Shown here in pieces: positions 49,845 to 58,794 of a stretch of 64,000 nucleotides of DNA (position 1 is the first letter of the stretch; each line of letters opens with the position of its first letter). The DNA is from Lentzea fradiae (GTDB taxonomy: Bacteria > Actinomycetota > Actinomycetes > Mycobacteriales > Pseudonocardiaceae). The notes below the pieces were generated by a model that was not told the DNA's origin, made no database searches, and worked only from the letters and a program-made list of their open reading frames with translations. The stretch is from positions 1 through 64,000 of the forward strand of contig NZ_FNCC01000003.1 of assembly GCF_900100955.1 (NCBI RefSeq). The letters run 5' to 3'. A program made the translations under genes and the position numbers.

Positions 49845-51038
49845 ATGCCCGCCCAAGAACTCGTGCTCGCCGACCGGTACGAGCTGGCCGACGTACTGGG
49901 TACCGGCGGCATGGCCGAGGTCCGGCGCGCCTGGGACAGGCGGCTGCACCGGCACGTCGCGGTCAAGCTGTTCCGCGCGGGCGCCGAGCTGACGCAGGAG
50001 CGACGGTTCGACAACGAGATCAGGACGCTCGCCTCTCTCTCGCACCCCCGCCTGGTCCAGGTGCACGACGCGGGCATCAGCGGCGACATGCAGTTCGTCG
50101 TCCTCCAGCTCGTCGACGGGTGCACGTTGCGCGACCGGATCGCGGAGGGACCGCTCGGCGTCGAGGACGTGCAGCGGATCGGCGCCGAGCTCGCCGACGC
50201 GCTCGCCTACGTGCACGCGATGGGTGTCGTGCACCGCGACGTGAAGCCGTCCAACGTCCTGATGGACCACGACGACAACACCCACCTCGCCGACTTCGGC
50301 CTGGCCAGGGTCGTCGACACGACCCGCCTCACCCGGCCGGACCAGGTGGTCGGCACCGCCGCGTACCTCGCGCCGGAGCAGGTGCGGGGTGAGGACCTGA
50401 CCGGCGCCGTCGACGTCTACGCGCTCGGCCTGGTGCTGCTGGAGTGCCTCACCGGCCAGCGCGAGTACCAGGGCAGCGAGATCGAGGCGGCGGTCGCGCG
50501 CCTGCACCGCCAGCCGGCGATCCCCGACGACCTGCCCGTGCACCTCCGGCGCCTGCTGACCGCGATGACCTCGCTGTCGCCGCGCCGCCGCCCGAGCGCC
50601 GCCGAGTGCGCCGCGGCCCTGCGCGAGCCCGGCGAGGCGCCCACCCGGATCGGCGCGGCCCTGCGCAAGCAGCGCGCGATGGCCGGTCCGCTCGTGGTGG
50701 GGGTGTTCGCGGCGGTGGGTCTCGCCGCCGTCCTCCTGCCCTCGCCGCCGGTCGAGTCCGCTCCCACCACGACGTCCACCCCCACCGCCGCGACCCCGGT
50801 CCAGGTGACGGAGGAGACCCAGCAGCTGCAGCAGCAGCAGCCGCAGGAGCAGGAACAGCAGCAGGCCGAGGAGCCGGCCGTCGTCGTGCCGGCGGCCGGA
50901 CCCGTCGCGGCAGGGCCGGTCGAGGTCAAGCCGAAGGCGGTCGAGAAGCCGAAGGCCATCGAGCGGCCGAAGTCCGACGGGCCGGGAAGCGTGCACCTGA
51001 AGGGGCCCGGCAAGGGCAAGGGTCCGGCCGGGCGCTGA
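49845..51038 (+). CDS. PknB-like Ser/Thr protein kinase with Gln-rich extracellular tail
   Basis: This 397-residue kinase has a Gly-rich loop LGTGGMAEV near 18-26, Lys41 in HVAVKLF, HRDVKPSN and DFGLA motifs, then APEQVRG. A single TM helix follows near 283-303, then an extracellular Thr/Pro/Gln-rich tail with a QQ-rich block and final KP repeats. It lacks PASTA domains, so it does not look like a peptidoglycan-sensing PknB. ATG 49845 follows GGAAAGG; ATG 49812 in frame adds 11 residues. Targets unknown. Confidence 0.9.
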   Translation: MPAQELVLADRYELADVLGTGGMAEVRRAWDRRLHRHVAVKLFRAGAELTQERRFDNEIRTLASLSHPRLVQVHDAGISGDMQFVVLQLVDGCTLRDRIAEGPLGVEDVQRIGAELADALAYVHAMGVVHRDVKPSNVLMDHDDNTHLADFGLARVVDTTRLTRPDQVVGTAAYLAPEQVRGEDLTGAVDVYALGLVLLECLTGQREYQGSEIEAAVARLHRQPAIPDDLPVHLRRLLTAMTSLSPRRRPSAAECAAALREPGEAPTRIGAALRKQRAMAGPLVVGVFAAVGLAAVLLPSPPVESAPTTTSTPTAATPVQVTEETQQLQQQQPQEQEQQQAEEPAVVVPAAGPVAAGPVEVKPKAVEKPKAIERPKSDGPGSVHLKGPGKGKGPAGR

Positions 51039-51279
51039 GCGGCAGCTCGGCGAGGCCGTCACGCAGGATGCGCCGGGCCGCGTCCGGACGCCAGGTGAGC
51101 ACGACCCGTTCCAGCAGCAGCGCGCCCGCGAAGCAGGTCAGCGCCACGAACACCGGCCACGACACGTGCTCCGCCGCGGCGACCGCGCTGTGCACCACCG
51201 CGAGCGCCAGGAACACCACCGCCAGACAGCGAACGTGGACTTGCGCGTCTCGGTCGGCCTGCACGGCCCGTTGCCCCAT
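50926..51279 (-). CDS. Small two-TM membrane protein overlapping the kinase gene
   Basis: The first ~75 residues include two hydrophobic helices (CLAVVFLALAVVHSAV and WPVFVALTCFAGALLL) and LTWRPDAARRI, which look like a genuine small membrane protein. The frame has no stop until 50926, so its last ~38 codons run antisense to the kinase tail and are Pro/Arg/Ser-rich. It is either a real overlapping gene or one with a degraded stop. It is divergent from the threonine aldolase gene. No family recognised. Confidence 0.5.
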   Translation of the reverse strand: MGQRAVQADRDAQVHVRCLAVVFLALAVVHSAVAAAEHVSWPVFVALTCFAGALLLERVVLTWRPDAARRILRDGLAELPLSARPDPCPCRAPSGARFPARRTSAARWPSASRPPSA

Positions 51280-51360
51280 GTAGAACGGATCGTGACGATC
51301 CCTCACATCGTTACCGGCCTGCCGAACGGGCAGTTTCGCCCGAGGGTGATACTGGCGGCC

Positions 51361-52413
51361 ATGACCATCCACGACACCGGCCGGCGTGCGTTCGCGAGCG
51401 ACAACTACGCGGGCCTGCTGCCCGAGGCGCTGGCAGCGATCGCCGCTGCCAACGGTGGTCACCAGCCTTCCTACGGCGACGACGTCTACACCGCCCGCCT
51501 GCAGGAAGTCGTGCGCGAACACTTCGGCACGCAGGCCGAGGTGTTCCCGGTGTTCAACGGCACCGGCGCGAACGTCTTGGCGCTCACCTCCGTGCTCCCG
51601 CGCTGGGGTGCCGTCGTGGCGGCGTCGACCGCGCACGTCCACGTCGACGAGGGTGGCGCGCCGGAACGGATGACCGGCCTGAAGCTGCTGCCCGTGCCGA
51701 GCCCGGACGGCAAGCTGACGCCCGATCTCGTCGCGCGTGAGGCGTGGGGCTGGGGCAACGAGCACCGCGCACAGCCGCTGGCCGTGACGATCTCGCAGAC
51801 CACCGAGATGGGCACGCTCTACCGCCCCGAGGAGATCCGCGCCCTCGCCGAGTTCGCCCACGAACGCGGCATGGCCCTGCACGTCGACGGCTCCCGCCTG
51901 TGGAACGCCGCCGCCGCGCTCGGCGTGCCGTTGCGCGAAGTCACCGCGGACGCGGGCGTGGACGTGCTCAGCCTGGGCGGCACCAAGATCGGCCTGCTCG
52001 GCGTGGAGGCCGTCGTCGTGCTCGACCCGTCCCGCGCCACCGGGCTGCGCTACCTGCGCAAGGCCACCATGCAGCTCGCCAGCAAGATGCGGTTCGCCTC
52101 GGCACAGCTGCTGACGCTGTTCGAGGACGACCTGGGCGTGCGCACCGCCGCCCACGCCAACGCGATGGCCGCCCGCCTGCGCACCGCGCTGGAGGCCGAG
52201 ATGCCGCCGGGGCTGGCGTTCACCCAGGACACCGCCGCGAACGCGGTGTTCGCGACGGTGCCCGCGGACGCCGTCGAACGCATCCGCAAGCGGGTGCGCT
52301 TCCACGACTGGGACGCCGCGCGCGGTGAGGTCCGGTGGATGACCTCGTGGGACACCACCGAGTCCGACGTGGACGCGTTCGTCCAGGTCATCCGCGAGGA
52401 GCTCGCGAACTGA
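51361..52413 (+). CDS. ltaE: Low-specificity L-threonine aldolase
   Basis: This 350-residue fold type I PLP enzyme has SDNYAG at the N-terminus, HVHVDEGGAPE, LHVDGSRLWNAA and the PLP Lys in SLGGTKIGLLG near 205. It splits threonine to glycine and acetaldehyde. ATG 51361 lies 7 nt after GATACT, a leaderless start. It is monocistronic and followed by element copy B. Confidence 0.92.
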   Translation: MTIHDTGRRAFASDNYAGLLPEALAAIAAANGGHQPSYGDDVYTARLQEVVREHFGTQAEVFPVFNGTGANVLALTSVLPRWGAVVAASTAHVHVDEGGAPERMTGLKLLPVPSPDGKLTPDLVAREAWGWGNEHRAQPLAVTISQTTEMGTLYRPEEIRALAEFAHERGMALHVDGSRLWNAAAALGVPLREVTADAGVDVLSLGGTKIGLLGVEAVVVLDPSRATGLRYLRKATMQLASKMRFASAQLLTLFEDDLGVRTAAHANAMAARLRTALEAEMPPGLAFTQDTAANAVFATVPADAVERIRKRVRFHDWDAARGEVRWMTSWDTTESDVDAFVQVIREELAN

Positions 52414-52494
52414 GCACCGCGCCGGACGTTCCATCCCTTCACCCGCCCGCGCCACCCGTCCGTGTCACCCGCCCAGCGGCCCCGACGCCTCTCC

Positions 52495-52613
52495 GTGACG
52501 TGGCTTTAGTACGCGGGGCCCCCGCGTACTAACCACGCGAACGAAAGGGCCCCGCGTGCGGCAAGGGAAACGCGAAAGAGAGTTGCGAGCGGCGCGAGGT
52601 GTTACGGACAGTA
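52495..52613. repeat. Dispersed 119-bp intergenic element, copy B
   Basis: Same length and order as copies A and C: GTGACGTGGCTT start, hairpin TAGTACGCGGG/CCCGCGTACTA at 52507-52531, GGGAAACGCGAAAG tail segment and GTTACGGACAGTA end. Here it lies between convergent genes (ltaE and an SDR). Compared with copy A the stem has a compensated G-C to A-T change. Confidence 0.85.
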
Positions 52614-52628
52614 CTTCTGGAGGTGCGC

Positions 52629-53357
52629 TTAGATCTGGATCTCGCCTCCGTCCACGTACAGGTTGGTGCCGACGACGAAGGTGCTCTGGTCCGAAGCCAG
52701 GAACGCCACCGCGTCGGCGACCTCCTCCGCCGTGCCCACCCGGCCGAGCGGCACCCTGGCCGCAAAGCTCGCCTTCACCTGCTCGTCGAGGCCGGCGGTC
52801 GCCGGGGTGTCGATCGAGCCCGGTGAGACGGCGTTGACCCGCACGCCGCGGTCCTTCAGCTCGTTGGCCCAGGTGCGGACGTACGAGCGCAGCGCCGCTT
52901 TGGTGGCCGCGTAGGTGCCGAACGCCGCGACGCCGTCGTCGGCGCGGACCGAGAGGTTCACGACCACCGCGGCGCCGTCGTTCAGCAGCGGCAACGCCTT
53001 CTGCACGCTGAACAGCGTGCCGCGCACGTTGATGCCGAAGATCTGGTCGAAGTGCTCCTCGGTGGTCTCCTCCAGGGTCGCGAACCCGCCGATGCCCGCG
53101 TTCGCGAACAGCACGTCCAGTCCCCTGCCCCTCTCCCGGACCGCGGCGTAGAGCCGGTCCAGGTCCGCCGGGTCCGCCACGTCTCCCCGCACGGCGGTGG
53201 CGTCGCCGACCAGGCCCACCGCCGCGTCGAGCTCCTCCTGGCGCCTGCCCGTCATGAACACGTGCGCGCCCTCCTTGGCGAACAGCCGGGCGGCGGCGAG
53301 ACCGATGCCGCTGCTTCCGCCGGTCACGACCGCCGTCTTGCCCTCGAACCGGGACAT
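52629..53357 (-). CDS. Short-chain dehydrogenase/reductase
   Basis: This 242-residue SDR has VTGGSSGIGLAAARLF near 10-25, a NAG-like FANAGIGG, NLSVRA in place of the usual NxSS and YAATK near 155. It would oxidise or reduce a small alcohol/ketone with NAD(P). ATG 53357 follows GAGAGGGGAA. It is divergent from a TetR gene with two identical-core palindromes between, so it is TetR-controlled. Confidence 0.9.
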   Translation of the reverse strand: MSRFEGKTAVVTGGSSGIGLAAARLFAKEGAHVFMTGRRQEELDAAVGLVGDATAVRGDVADPADLDRLYAAVRERGRGLDVLFANAGIGGFATLEETTEEHFDQIFGINVRGTLFSVQKALPLLNDGAAVVVNLSVRADDGVAAFGTYAATKAALRSYVRTWANELKDRGVRVNAVSPGSIDTPATAGLDEQVKASFAARVPLGRVGTAEEVADAVAFLASDQSTFVVGTNLYVDGGEIQI

Positions 53358-53377
53358 GGTTCCCCTCTCAGAGTTGT

Positions 53378-53427
53378 GTACCGATCGGTACTGAAACCGA
53401 CCGTAGCACTTCCAGACCGATCGGTAC
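53378..53427. promoter_or_regulatory. Two TetR operators ACCGATCGGT
   Basis: GTACCGATCGGTAC (53378-53391, perfect 14-bp palindrome) and AGACCGATCGGTAC (53414-53427) share ACCGATCGGTAC, centres 36 bp apart, one near each divergent start. ACCGATCGGT-type sites are common TetR targets. Confidence 0.8.
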
Positions 53428-53447
53428 AAAACTGGTAGGCTGGAGGC

Positions 53448-54038
53448 GTGAGCGGGACGGGCAGACCGAGGGGCTTCGACGCGGACGAGGCGCTGCACGC
53501 CGCCATGCTCGTGTTCTGGCGGCAGGGCTACGAAGGCGCGAGCCTCGCCGACCTCACCGCGGCGATGGGCATCACGAAGACGAGCATGTACGCCGCGTTC
53601 GGCAACAAGGAGGAGCTCTTCCGCAAGGCACTCGCCCGCTACGACGTGGGTCCCGCCTCCTACGGCTACCGCGCGGTCGAGCAACCGACCGCGCGTGAGG
53701 TCGCCGAGGCGTTCCTCACGGGGGCCGTGCGGACCACGACCCAGCCGAACTGCCCCGCGGGCTGCCTCGGCGTGCAGGGGTCGCTGGCGGCGGGAGAGTC
53801 CGGTGAGCCCGCCCGCGAGATCCTGGTGGCGTGGCGCAACAACGGCGGCCGGATGCTGGAAGAGCGGTTCCGGCGGGCGGTCGAGGAGGGCGACCTGCCG
53901 GAGGAGACGGACGCCGGGCGGCTCGCCCTGTACGTCATGACCGTCGCGTTCGGCATCGCGGTCCAGGCCGCGAGCGGGGTGAGCCGTGCCGACCTCCAGG
54001 AGGTGGCCGACACGGCTCTGCTCGCCTGGCCCGCGTGA
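53448..54038 (+). CDS. TetR-family regulator (AcrR/NemR-like)
   Basis: This 196-residue protein has an HTH at about 8-55 (FDADEALHAAMLVFW, SLADLTAAMGITKTSMYAAF, NKEELFRKAL) and a C-terminal domain with CPAGCLGVQGSL, a motif frequent in NemR-like sensors of electrophiles. GTG 53448 lies 6 nt after TAGGCT. Its stop abuts the GH6 gene stop with no gap. It represses the divergent SDR by inference from the paired operators. Confidence 0.9.
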   Translation: MSGTGRPRGFDADEALHAAMLVFWRQGYEGASLADLTAAMGITKTSMYAAFGNKEELFRKALARYDVGPASYGYRAVEQPTAREVAEAFLTGAVRTTTQPNCPAGCLGVQGSLAAGESGEPAREILVAWRNNGGRMLEERFRRAVEEGDLPEETDAGRLALYVMTVAFGIAVQAASGVSRADLQEVADTALLAWPA

Positions 54039-54974
54039 TCAGGTCCCGTCGATCAGCCGGATCGCCAGGTCGGGGTTGAACGTGCCCGCCGGGGTGGTCG
54101 GCGCGATGCCGCACGTCCCGTCGGACACACCGGGTGTCTTGACCCACAACAGCATCTCCGCGCCACCACCGGCCTGTGGCGTCACGCCGAGACGGCGTCC
54201 GGCCGGGTTGCACCAGCCGTCACCACGCCCGTTGCCGTTGCGGCTGGTGTCCACGACGAACTTGGCCGCGTAGCCGAGGAAGCCGTTGACCGAGTTGGCG
54301 TACGTGGCCGACTGGCTCGTCGTGTAGTAGTTCGACACGTTCACCGAGAACCCGCGCACGTTGCGGATTCCCGCCTCGTTCAGCCGGTACGCGATGGTCG
54401 ACGCCGCCACCCAGCCGGGGTTGCCGCCGTCGAGGTACGCGTAGGTGTTGGGCGCCTTGGCTTTCAGCTGTTCCGTCGCGTACAGGAGCAGCCCCGCCAT
54501 CTCGGCGCGCTGGGCCGCCGTGAGGCAGTCGTAGGCGGCCAGCGCGTCCGGTTCGATGATGACCACCGCGGGTTTGGTCCCGATCCCGGCCGCGAAGCTC
54601 GAGATCCAGGTCCGGTAGGCGGCGGCGCTGCCCGCGCCACCGCCCGAGTGGCCGCCGCACGCGTCCCGGTTCGGGATGTTGTAGGCGACCAGCACCGGCA
54701 GCTTGTCCTGGCCGTCCGCCGCGCCCGTGTAGTTCGCGACGGCCGAGCCGATGTCGCTGTCGTTGCCGAACCACCGTGCGATCGGCTTGGAGCCGATGGA
54801 CGACTGGACGCGTGCCGCCCTGGAGTCGCCGGGGTTGGTCCGCGCCCAGGTGGCGGGCGCGGAGCCCGGGTTGACGTAGAAGCCGCTCGTCAGGTCGATC
54901 GGACTGGCGGCGTGGGCGGACGGGACGGGGAGGACGAGCAACGCGGGCAGGGTGAAGCGGATGATCCACCGCAC
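54039..54974 (-). CDS. GH6 cellulase (secreted)
   Basis: This 311-residue pre-protein has a Sec signal (LLVLPVPSAHA) and a lone GH6 catalytic domain. NIPNRDACGGHSGGG carries the proton-donor Asp and VVIIEPDALA the second conserved Asp; DGWCNPAGRRLG and LLWVKTPGVSDGTC are further GH6 blocks. It hydrolyses beta-1,4-glucan with inversion; endo versus exo mode is not certain from sequence. It lies 27 bp downstream of the GH9 gene on the same strand, forming a cellulase operon. Confidence 0.93.
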   Translation of the reverse strand: MRWIIRFTLPALLVLPVPSAHAASPIDLTSGFYVNPGSAPATWARTNPGDSRAARVQSSIGSKPIARWFGNDSDIGSAVANYTGAADGQDKLPVLVAYNIPNRDACGGHSGGGAGSAAAYRTWISSFAAGIGTKPAVVIIEPDALAAYDCLTAAQRAEMAGLLLYATEQLKAKAPNTYAYLDGGNPGWVAASTIAYRLNEAGIRNVRGFSVNVSNYYTTSQSATYANSVNGFLGYAAKFVVDTSRNGNGRGDGWCNPAGRRLGVTPQAGGGAEMLLWVKTPGVSDGTCGIAPTTPAGTFNPDLAIRLIDGT

Positions 54975-55001
54975 TGTGGATCTCCTCTCGTGGCAGGAGG
55001 T

Positions 55002-57215
55002 TCAGCGTGTGTCCGCGAAAGCCGCGATCCAGGCGAGAGACGAGTTCCAGTTGATCGCGACCTCGTTCGTGGAGTACGAGCCGATCTCGTCGATGTAGCA
55101 CTTGGCGGGGGCGCAGCCGGGCAGGTTCTGCTGCGCCACCGGGTCCTGCAGACCGGAGTTGGGGCCACCGGCGAGCGACCCGGCGGGCGGGTTCGGCAGC
55201 TTCGGGTCGAGCTGGTTCGCCCAGTGCCGGTGGTGCTGGTTGCGGCTCGCGTTCTCGCCGTAGCCGCTGACGAACGACTGGTTGAGGCCGTTGCGGCCGA
55301 GCAGGTAGTCCATCGACTCCAGCACGGCGTCGCTGTACTCGCGCTTGAGGCTGAGGTCGTACGCCGTCGCCATGACCATGGCGGCGTTGGTCGTGGCACT
55401 GGTCGAGCCCCACGCGTACTGGCCGTCTGCGGGCTTGGACGGGTTCGGGTAGCCCTGCGAGCGCAGGTCGCGCAGGTGCCCGTCGGCGACCTTCAGCACG
55501 CGGGACCGGGCGGCGAGCACGCGGTCGACCGGGAACCGGTGCGGCAGCCGCACGATCGTCAGGTCCGCCAGTGCTCCCGTGTCCTTCCACGAGAAGCCCG
55601 CGGAGGTGAGCTGCGTGGTGACCCGGCCGAGGTACTCGCGCTTGCCGGTCGTCGCGTACAGCTCGGCGGCGGCCCACGAGAACTCGTCGCTCACGTCGGT
55701 GTCGTCGTACGGACCACCGCCCACGCTGTCCTCGCGCGGCGCGAACTTCGCGGGGTTGGCGCCGGCCGCCTCCCATGCCTTCTCGGCCGCGGTGAGGCAC
55801 TTCTGAGCGAACGCCGGGTCCCACAGCTTCCAGATCCGCGCGCACTGGGCACCGGCGGCGGCCAGGTTCAGCGTCGCCGCGGTCGACGGGGCGTGCAGGT
55901 AGCGGGGCTGGGCGTCGGCGTGCGGCAGCGTCGGGTGCGGCGTCCAGGCCAGGTCGTGGATCTTGTGGTGGGCCATGCCCGCGAGCGGCTGCCCGGCGGG
56001 GACCTGCATCTTCAGCAGGAACTCGACCTCCCAGCGCGCCTCGTCGAGCACGTCGGGCACCCGGTTGTCCCGCTCGGGGATCGCGAGCAGGCCGTCGCGC
56101 AGCCCTTCGAGGTCGAGGCGGTAGAGCGAGCGTTCGTAGAGGTCCATGAGCTGCCACGCGGCGAGGGCGCCGTTCACGACGTACTTGCCGTGGTCGCCCG
56201 CGTCGTACCAGCCGCCGCTGACGTCGAGCGTGTAGTCGCACTCGCCGGGCAGGCACGGCACCGCCGTGTCACCCGTGTTGGGCGCGACGCCGACGTGCCC
56301 GGCCGGGCGCGCGTAGGCGTCACCGACGTACTTCGCCTCGACCGGGATGCCGCTTCTGTTGTGGTAGAAGTACTGCAGCGCGTCCCGCCGCAGCTTGTCG
56401 TACGGCTTGGCGGTGATGTCGAACGGGTGGCTGACCTGGTCCCCCACCGCGATCCTGTAACCGCTTCCAGCCTTGCGGTACGAGCTGAAGTCGACGAGGT
56501 GCACGTGGTCGCGGGTCATCGCGTCATCGCCCTTGACCTGCGTCTTCCCGCTGGCGACGACCTTGCCCGACGCATCCCGCAGCTGCCACGGCTGCGGCGT
56601 GGTGGCGTCGTGCACGACCGAGGCGCGCTTGGCGCCCGCCGTCGGGTAGGCGTGCTGGTTCGCCCGCACCGATGAGCCGTAGTCCCAGCCACCGCCGGGC
56701 GGCACGATCCCGCCGGTCAGCGAGACGTCGTCGAGGCACAGCGTGTACGCCTCCGCCGCACCGCCCGCCTGGATCGCGACCTGGCCGTGCCGGGTGGCCA
56801 CTGTGGACGTCCCGGTGAACTCGAACCTGGTGGGAGTGCTGGTGAGCGCCGCCGGCTTGTTCAGCGTCGTGGTGCTCGGCGGGGTCGCGAGCTGGACGGT
56901 CGCGCGGACCGTGACGTCACGTGTGGCCGTGGCGGTGAACCGCAGCGTGTAGGGCTGACCGGCCTCCAGCGGGACGTCGTTCTGGCCGATCATCGAGTTC
57001 CACGGGTTCACGGTGCCCGCGGGGATCTCGGCGCAGAGCCGCCCGCCGGACACTGTGGACGGCGTGTTCCCGCTGCTCCACCACGGAGTCTTCACGCTGT
57101 CGAAGGTGCCGTTGAGCACCCGTTCGTAGCTCTCGGCGGCGGTCGCGCCCGGCGCGAGGCCGACGAGGAGGACAGGCGGGAGGCACACTGCCACCAGCCG
57201 GGTTTTCACGGACAT
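55002..57215 (-). CDS. GH9 cellulase with N-terminal CBM4-like module
   Basis: This 737-residue pre-protein has a Sec signal (LLVGLAPGATA), a CBM4/9-like beta-sandwich (about 30-165), an Ig-like CelD_N domain (about 175-270) and a GH9 catalytic (alpha/alpha)6 barrel (about 275-735). DVSGGWYDAGDHGKYV holds the catalytic base Asp pair, and STNEVAINWN the acid Glu. It degrades cellulose outside the cell. ATG 57215 is the first codon before the signal peptide. It is divergent from the ABC operon, with a LacI-type operator in the gap, so it is under shared sugar control. Confidence 0.93.
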   Translation of the reverse strand: MSVKTRLVAVCLPPVLLVGLAPGATAAESYERVLNGTFDSVKTPWWSSGNTPSTVSGGRLCAEIPAGTVNPWNSMIGQNDVPLEAGQPYTLRFTATATRDVTVRATVQLATPPSTTTLNKPAALTSTPTRFEFTGTSTVATRHGQVAIQAGGAAEAYTLCLDDVSLTGGIVPPGGGWDYGSSVRANQHAYPTAGAKRASVVHDATTPQPWQLRDASGKVVASGKTQVKGDDAMTRDHVHLVDFSSYRKAGSGYRIAVGDQVSHPFDITAKPYDKLRRDALQYFYHNRSGIPVEAKYVGDAYARPAGHVGVAPNTGDTAVPCLPGECDYTLDVSGGWYDAGDHGKYVVNGALAAWQLMDLYERSLYRLDLEGLRDGLLAIPERDNRVPDVLDEARWEVEFLLKMQVPAGQPLAGMAHHKIHDLAWTPHPTLPHADAQPRYLHAPSTAATLNLAAAGAQCARIWKLWDPAFAQKCLTAAEKAWEAAGANPAKFAPREDSVGGGPYDDTDVSDEFSWAAAELYATTGKREYLGRVTTQLTSAGFSWKDTGALADLTIVRLPHRFPVDRVLAARSRVLKVADGHLRDLRSQGYPNPSKPADGQYAWGSTSATTNAAMVMATAYDLSLKREYSDAVLESMDYLLGRNGLNQSFVSGYGENASRNQHHRHWANQLDPKLPNPPAGSLAGGPNSGLQDPVAQQNLPGCAPAKCYIDEIGSYSTNEVAINWNSSLAWIAAFADTR

Positions 57216-57368
57216 ACCGGGGCCCTCTCGAGGTCGAAGGTCTCCCGGCGCGACCGCAGCGTCGCCCCGAATGCTCACCCAGCCGGACGCGGCTGTCAAC
57301 GGCGACGCGTCACCGAACTGTGATCCGGGTGACCTCTTCACATCCGGATGGCCTCGTGGTTACAGTCC

Positions 57369-57382
57369 TGTAAGCGCTAACA
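57369..57382. promoter_or_regulatory. LacI-type operator TGTAAGCGCTAACA
   Basis: Near-perfect 14-bp palindrome in the GH9/binding-protein gap. It differs from the sister site at 61904 by two bases. Also overlaps the likely GH9 promoter zone. Confidence 0.75.
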
Positions 57383-57477
57383 GCCCCACCCGATCCCCCA
57401 GCGCCAACACCGGCACGAGCCGCAGCGTCGCAGCAGGTGAACGGTGTTTCCAAACAGTTCAGCCCCCTGAATCCATG

Positions 57478-57491
57478 TGTAACCGCTTGCA
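57478..57491. promoter_or_regulatory. Degenerate LacI-type operator TGTAACCGCTTGCA
   Basis: A weaker copy with two deviations from TGTAAGCGCTTACA, 25 bp before the ABC binding-protein start; positioned to block its promoter or elongation. Confidence 0.5.
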
Positions 57492-57516
57492 GTCAATCGT
57501 CCACTGGAGGTCCTCG

Positions 57517-58794
57517 ATGGTTGTTCGACAGCGGCGGGCGTTGCTCGCCACGACGCTCGGCGCGGTGGTGGCGCTCTCCGCGTGCGGCGGCGCCGCCGAG
57601 TCCTCCTCCGGTGACACGACGCTGGTCGTCAAGACCTTCAGCCAGTTCGGCTACGACGAGCTCTACGCGGAGTACGAGGCGAGCCACCCCGGCATCAAGA
57701 TCAAGGAGGAGAACATCGGCAAGCTCGGCGACTACCTGCCGAAGCTGCAGCAGTGGCTCGCCACCGGGAAGGGCGCTGGCGACGTCGTCGCGATCGAGGA
57801 GGGCATCCTCTCGCAGTTCGTCGCGAAGCCCGGCCAGTTCGTGAACCTGCTCGACCACGGCGCCGCCGAGCTGAAGCCGAACTTCCTGGAGTGGAAGTGG
57901 GAGCAGGCGTCCACACCGGACGGGAGCAAGGTCGTCGGGCTCGGCACGGACGTCGGCGCGCAGGGCATGTGCTACCGCACGGACCTCTTCGCCCAGGCCG
58001 GCCTGCCGACCGATCGCGAGGAGGTCGGGAAGCTGTGGCCGACCTGGGACGCCTACCTCGCCACCGGCAAGCGGTTCAAGGAGGCGGGCACGGGGGCGGG
58101 CTGGTACGACTCGTCCGGCGGCCTCTACCAGAACATCCTGATGCAGCAGGGTGACCACACCTACTACGACACGTCGAACAAGCTCGTCATCGACAGCAAC
58201 CCCGGTGTGCGCAAGGCGTGGGACCAGACCATCGAGATGGTGAAGGCCGGTCTCTCGGCGAACATCGAGCAGTGGAGCCCGCAGTGGAACGCCGGGTTCA
58301 AGAACGGGACGTTCGCGACGATCCCCTGCCCGTCGTGGATGCTCGGCACGATCGAGAAGCAGGCCGGACCGGAGAACAAGGGCAAGTGGGACGTCGCCCG
58401 CGTTCCCGGTGAGGGCGCGGTGCGCGGCGGCTCGTTCCTCGCGGTGCCCACGCAGAGCAAGCACCAGAAGGAGGCCGCGGAGCTGGTCAAGTTCCTGACC
58501 AGCGCCAAGGGCCAGACCGCCGCGTTCAAGTCGAAGAACAACTTCCCGTCCTCGCCGCAGGCCATCGACGACCCGGCCGTGCAGGGCTACACCAACCCGT
58601 TCTTCAACGACGCGCCCGTGGGCAAGATCTTCGGCGAGAGCGTGAAGGCGCTCAAGCCCGTCTACCTCGGCCCGGACAACAACCCGATCGGCGACCGCGT
58701 CGGCAACGCGCTGCTGGCCGTCGAGCAGGGCAAGCTCCAGCCGGACGAGGCGTGGGCCAAGGCGGTCGACGACGCGAAGCGCCTGGTCAAGTGA
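57517..58794 (+). CDS. cebE: Cello-oligosaccharide ABC binding lipoprotein (CebE-like)
   Basis: This 425-residue lipoprotein has a signal with lipobox LSAC (Cys at about 23) and a family 1 extracellular solute-binding fold (TLVVKTFSQFGYDELYAEYE...). Followed by two MalFG-type permeases and a GH1 beta-glucosidase, it matches CebE/BxlE-like sugar receptors. ATG 57517 follows TGGAGG. It would capture cellobiose or longer cello-oligomers; exact ligand is inferred from context. Confidence 0.88.
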   Translation: MVVRQRRALLATTLGAVVALSACGGAAESSSGDTTLVVKTFSQFGYDELYAEYEASHPGIKIKEENIGKLGDYLPKLQQWLATGKGAGDVVAIEEGILSQFVAKPGQFVNLLDHGAAELKPNFLEWKWEQASTPDGSKVVGLGTDVGAQGMCYRTDLFAQAGLPTDREEVGKLWPTWDAYLATGKRFKEAGTGAGWYDSSGGLYQNILMQQGDHTYYDTSNKLVIDSNPGVRKAWDQTIEMVKAGLSANIEQWSPQWNAGFKNGTFATIPCPSWMLGTIEKQAGPENKGKWDVARVPGEGAVRGGSFLAVPTQSKHQKEAAELVKFLTSAKGQTAAFKSKNNFPSSPQAIDDPAVQGYTNPFFNDAPVGKIFGESVKALKPVYLGPDNNPIGDRVGNALLAVEQGKLQPDEAWAKAVDDAKRLVK

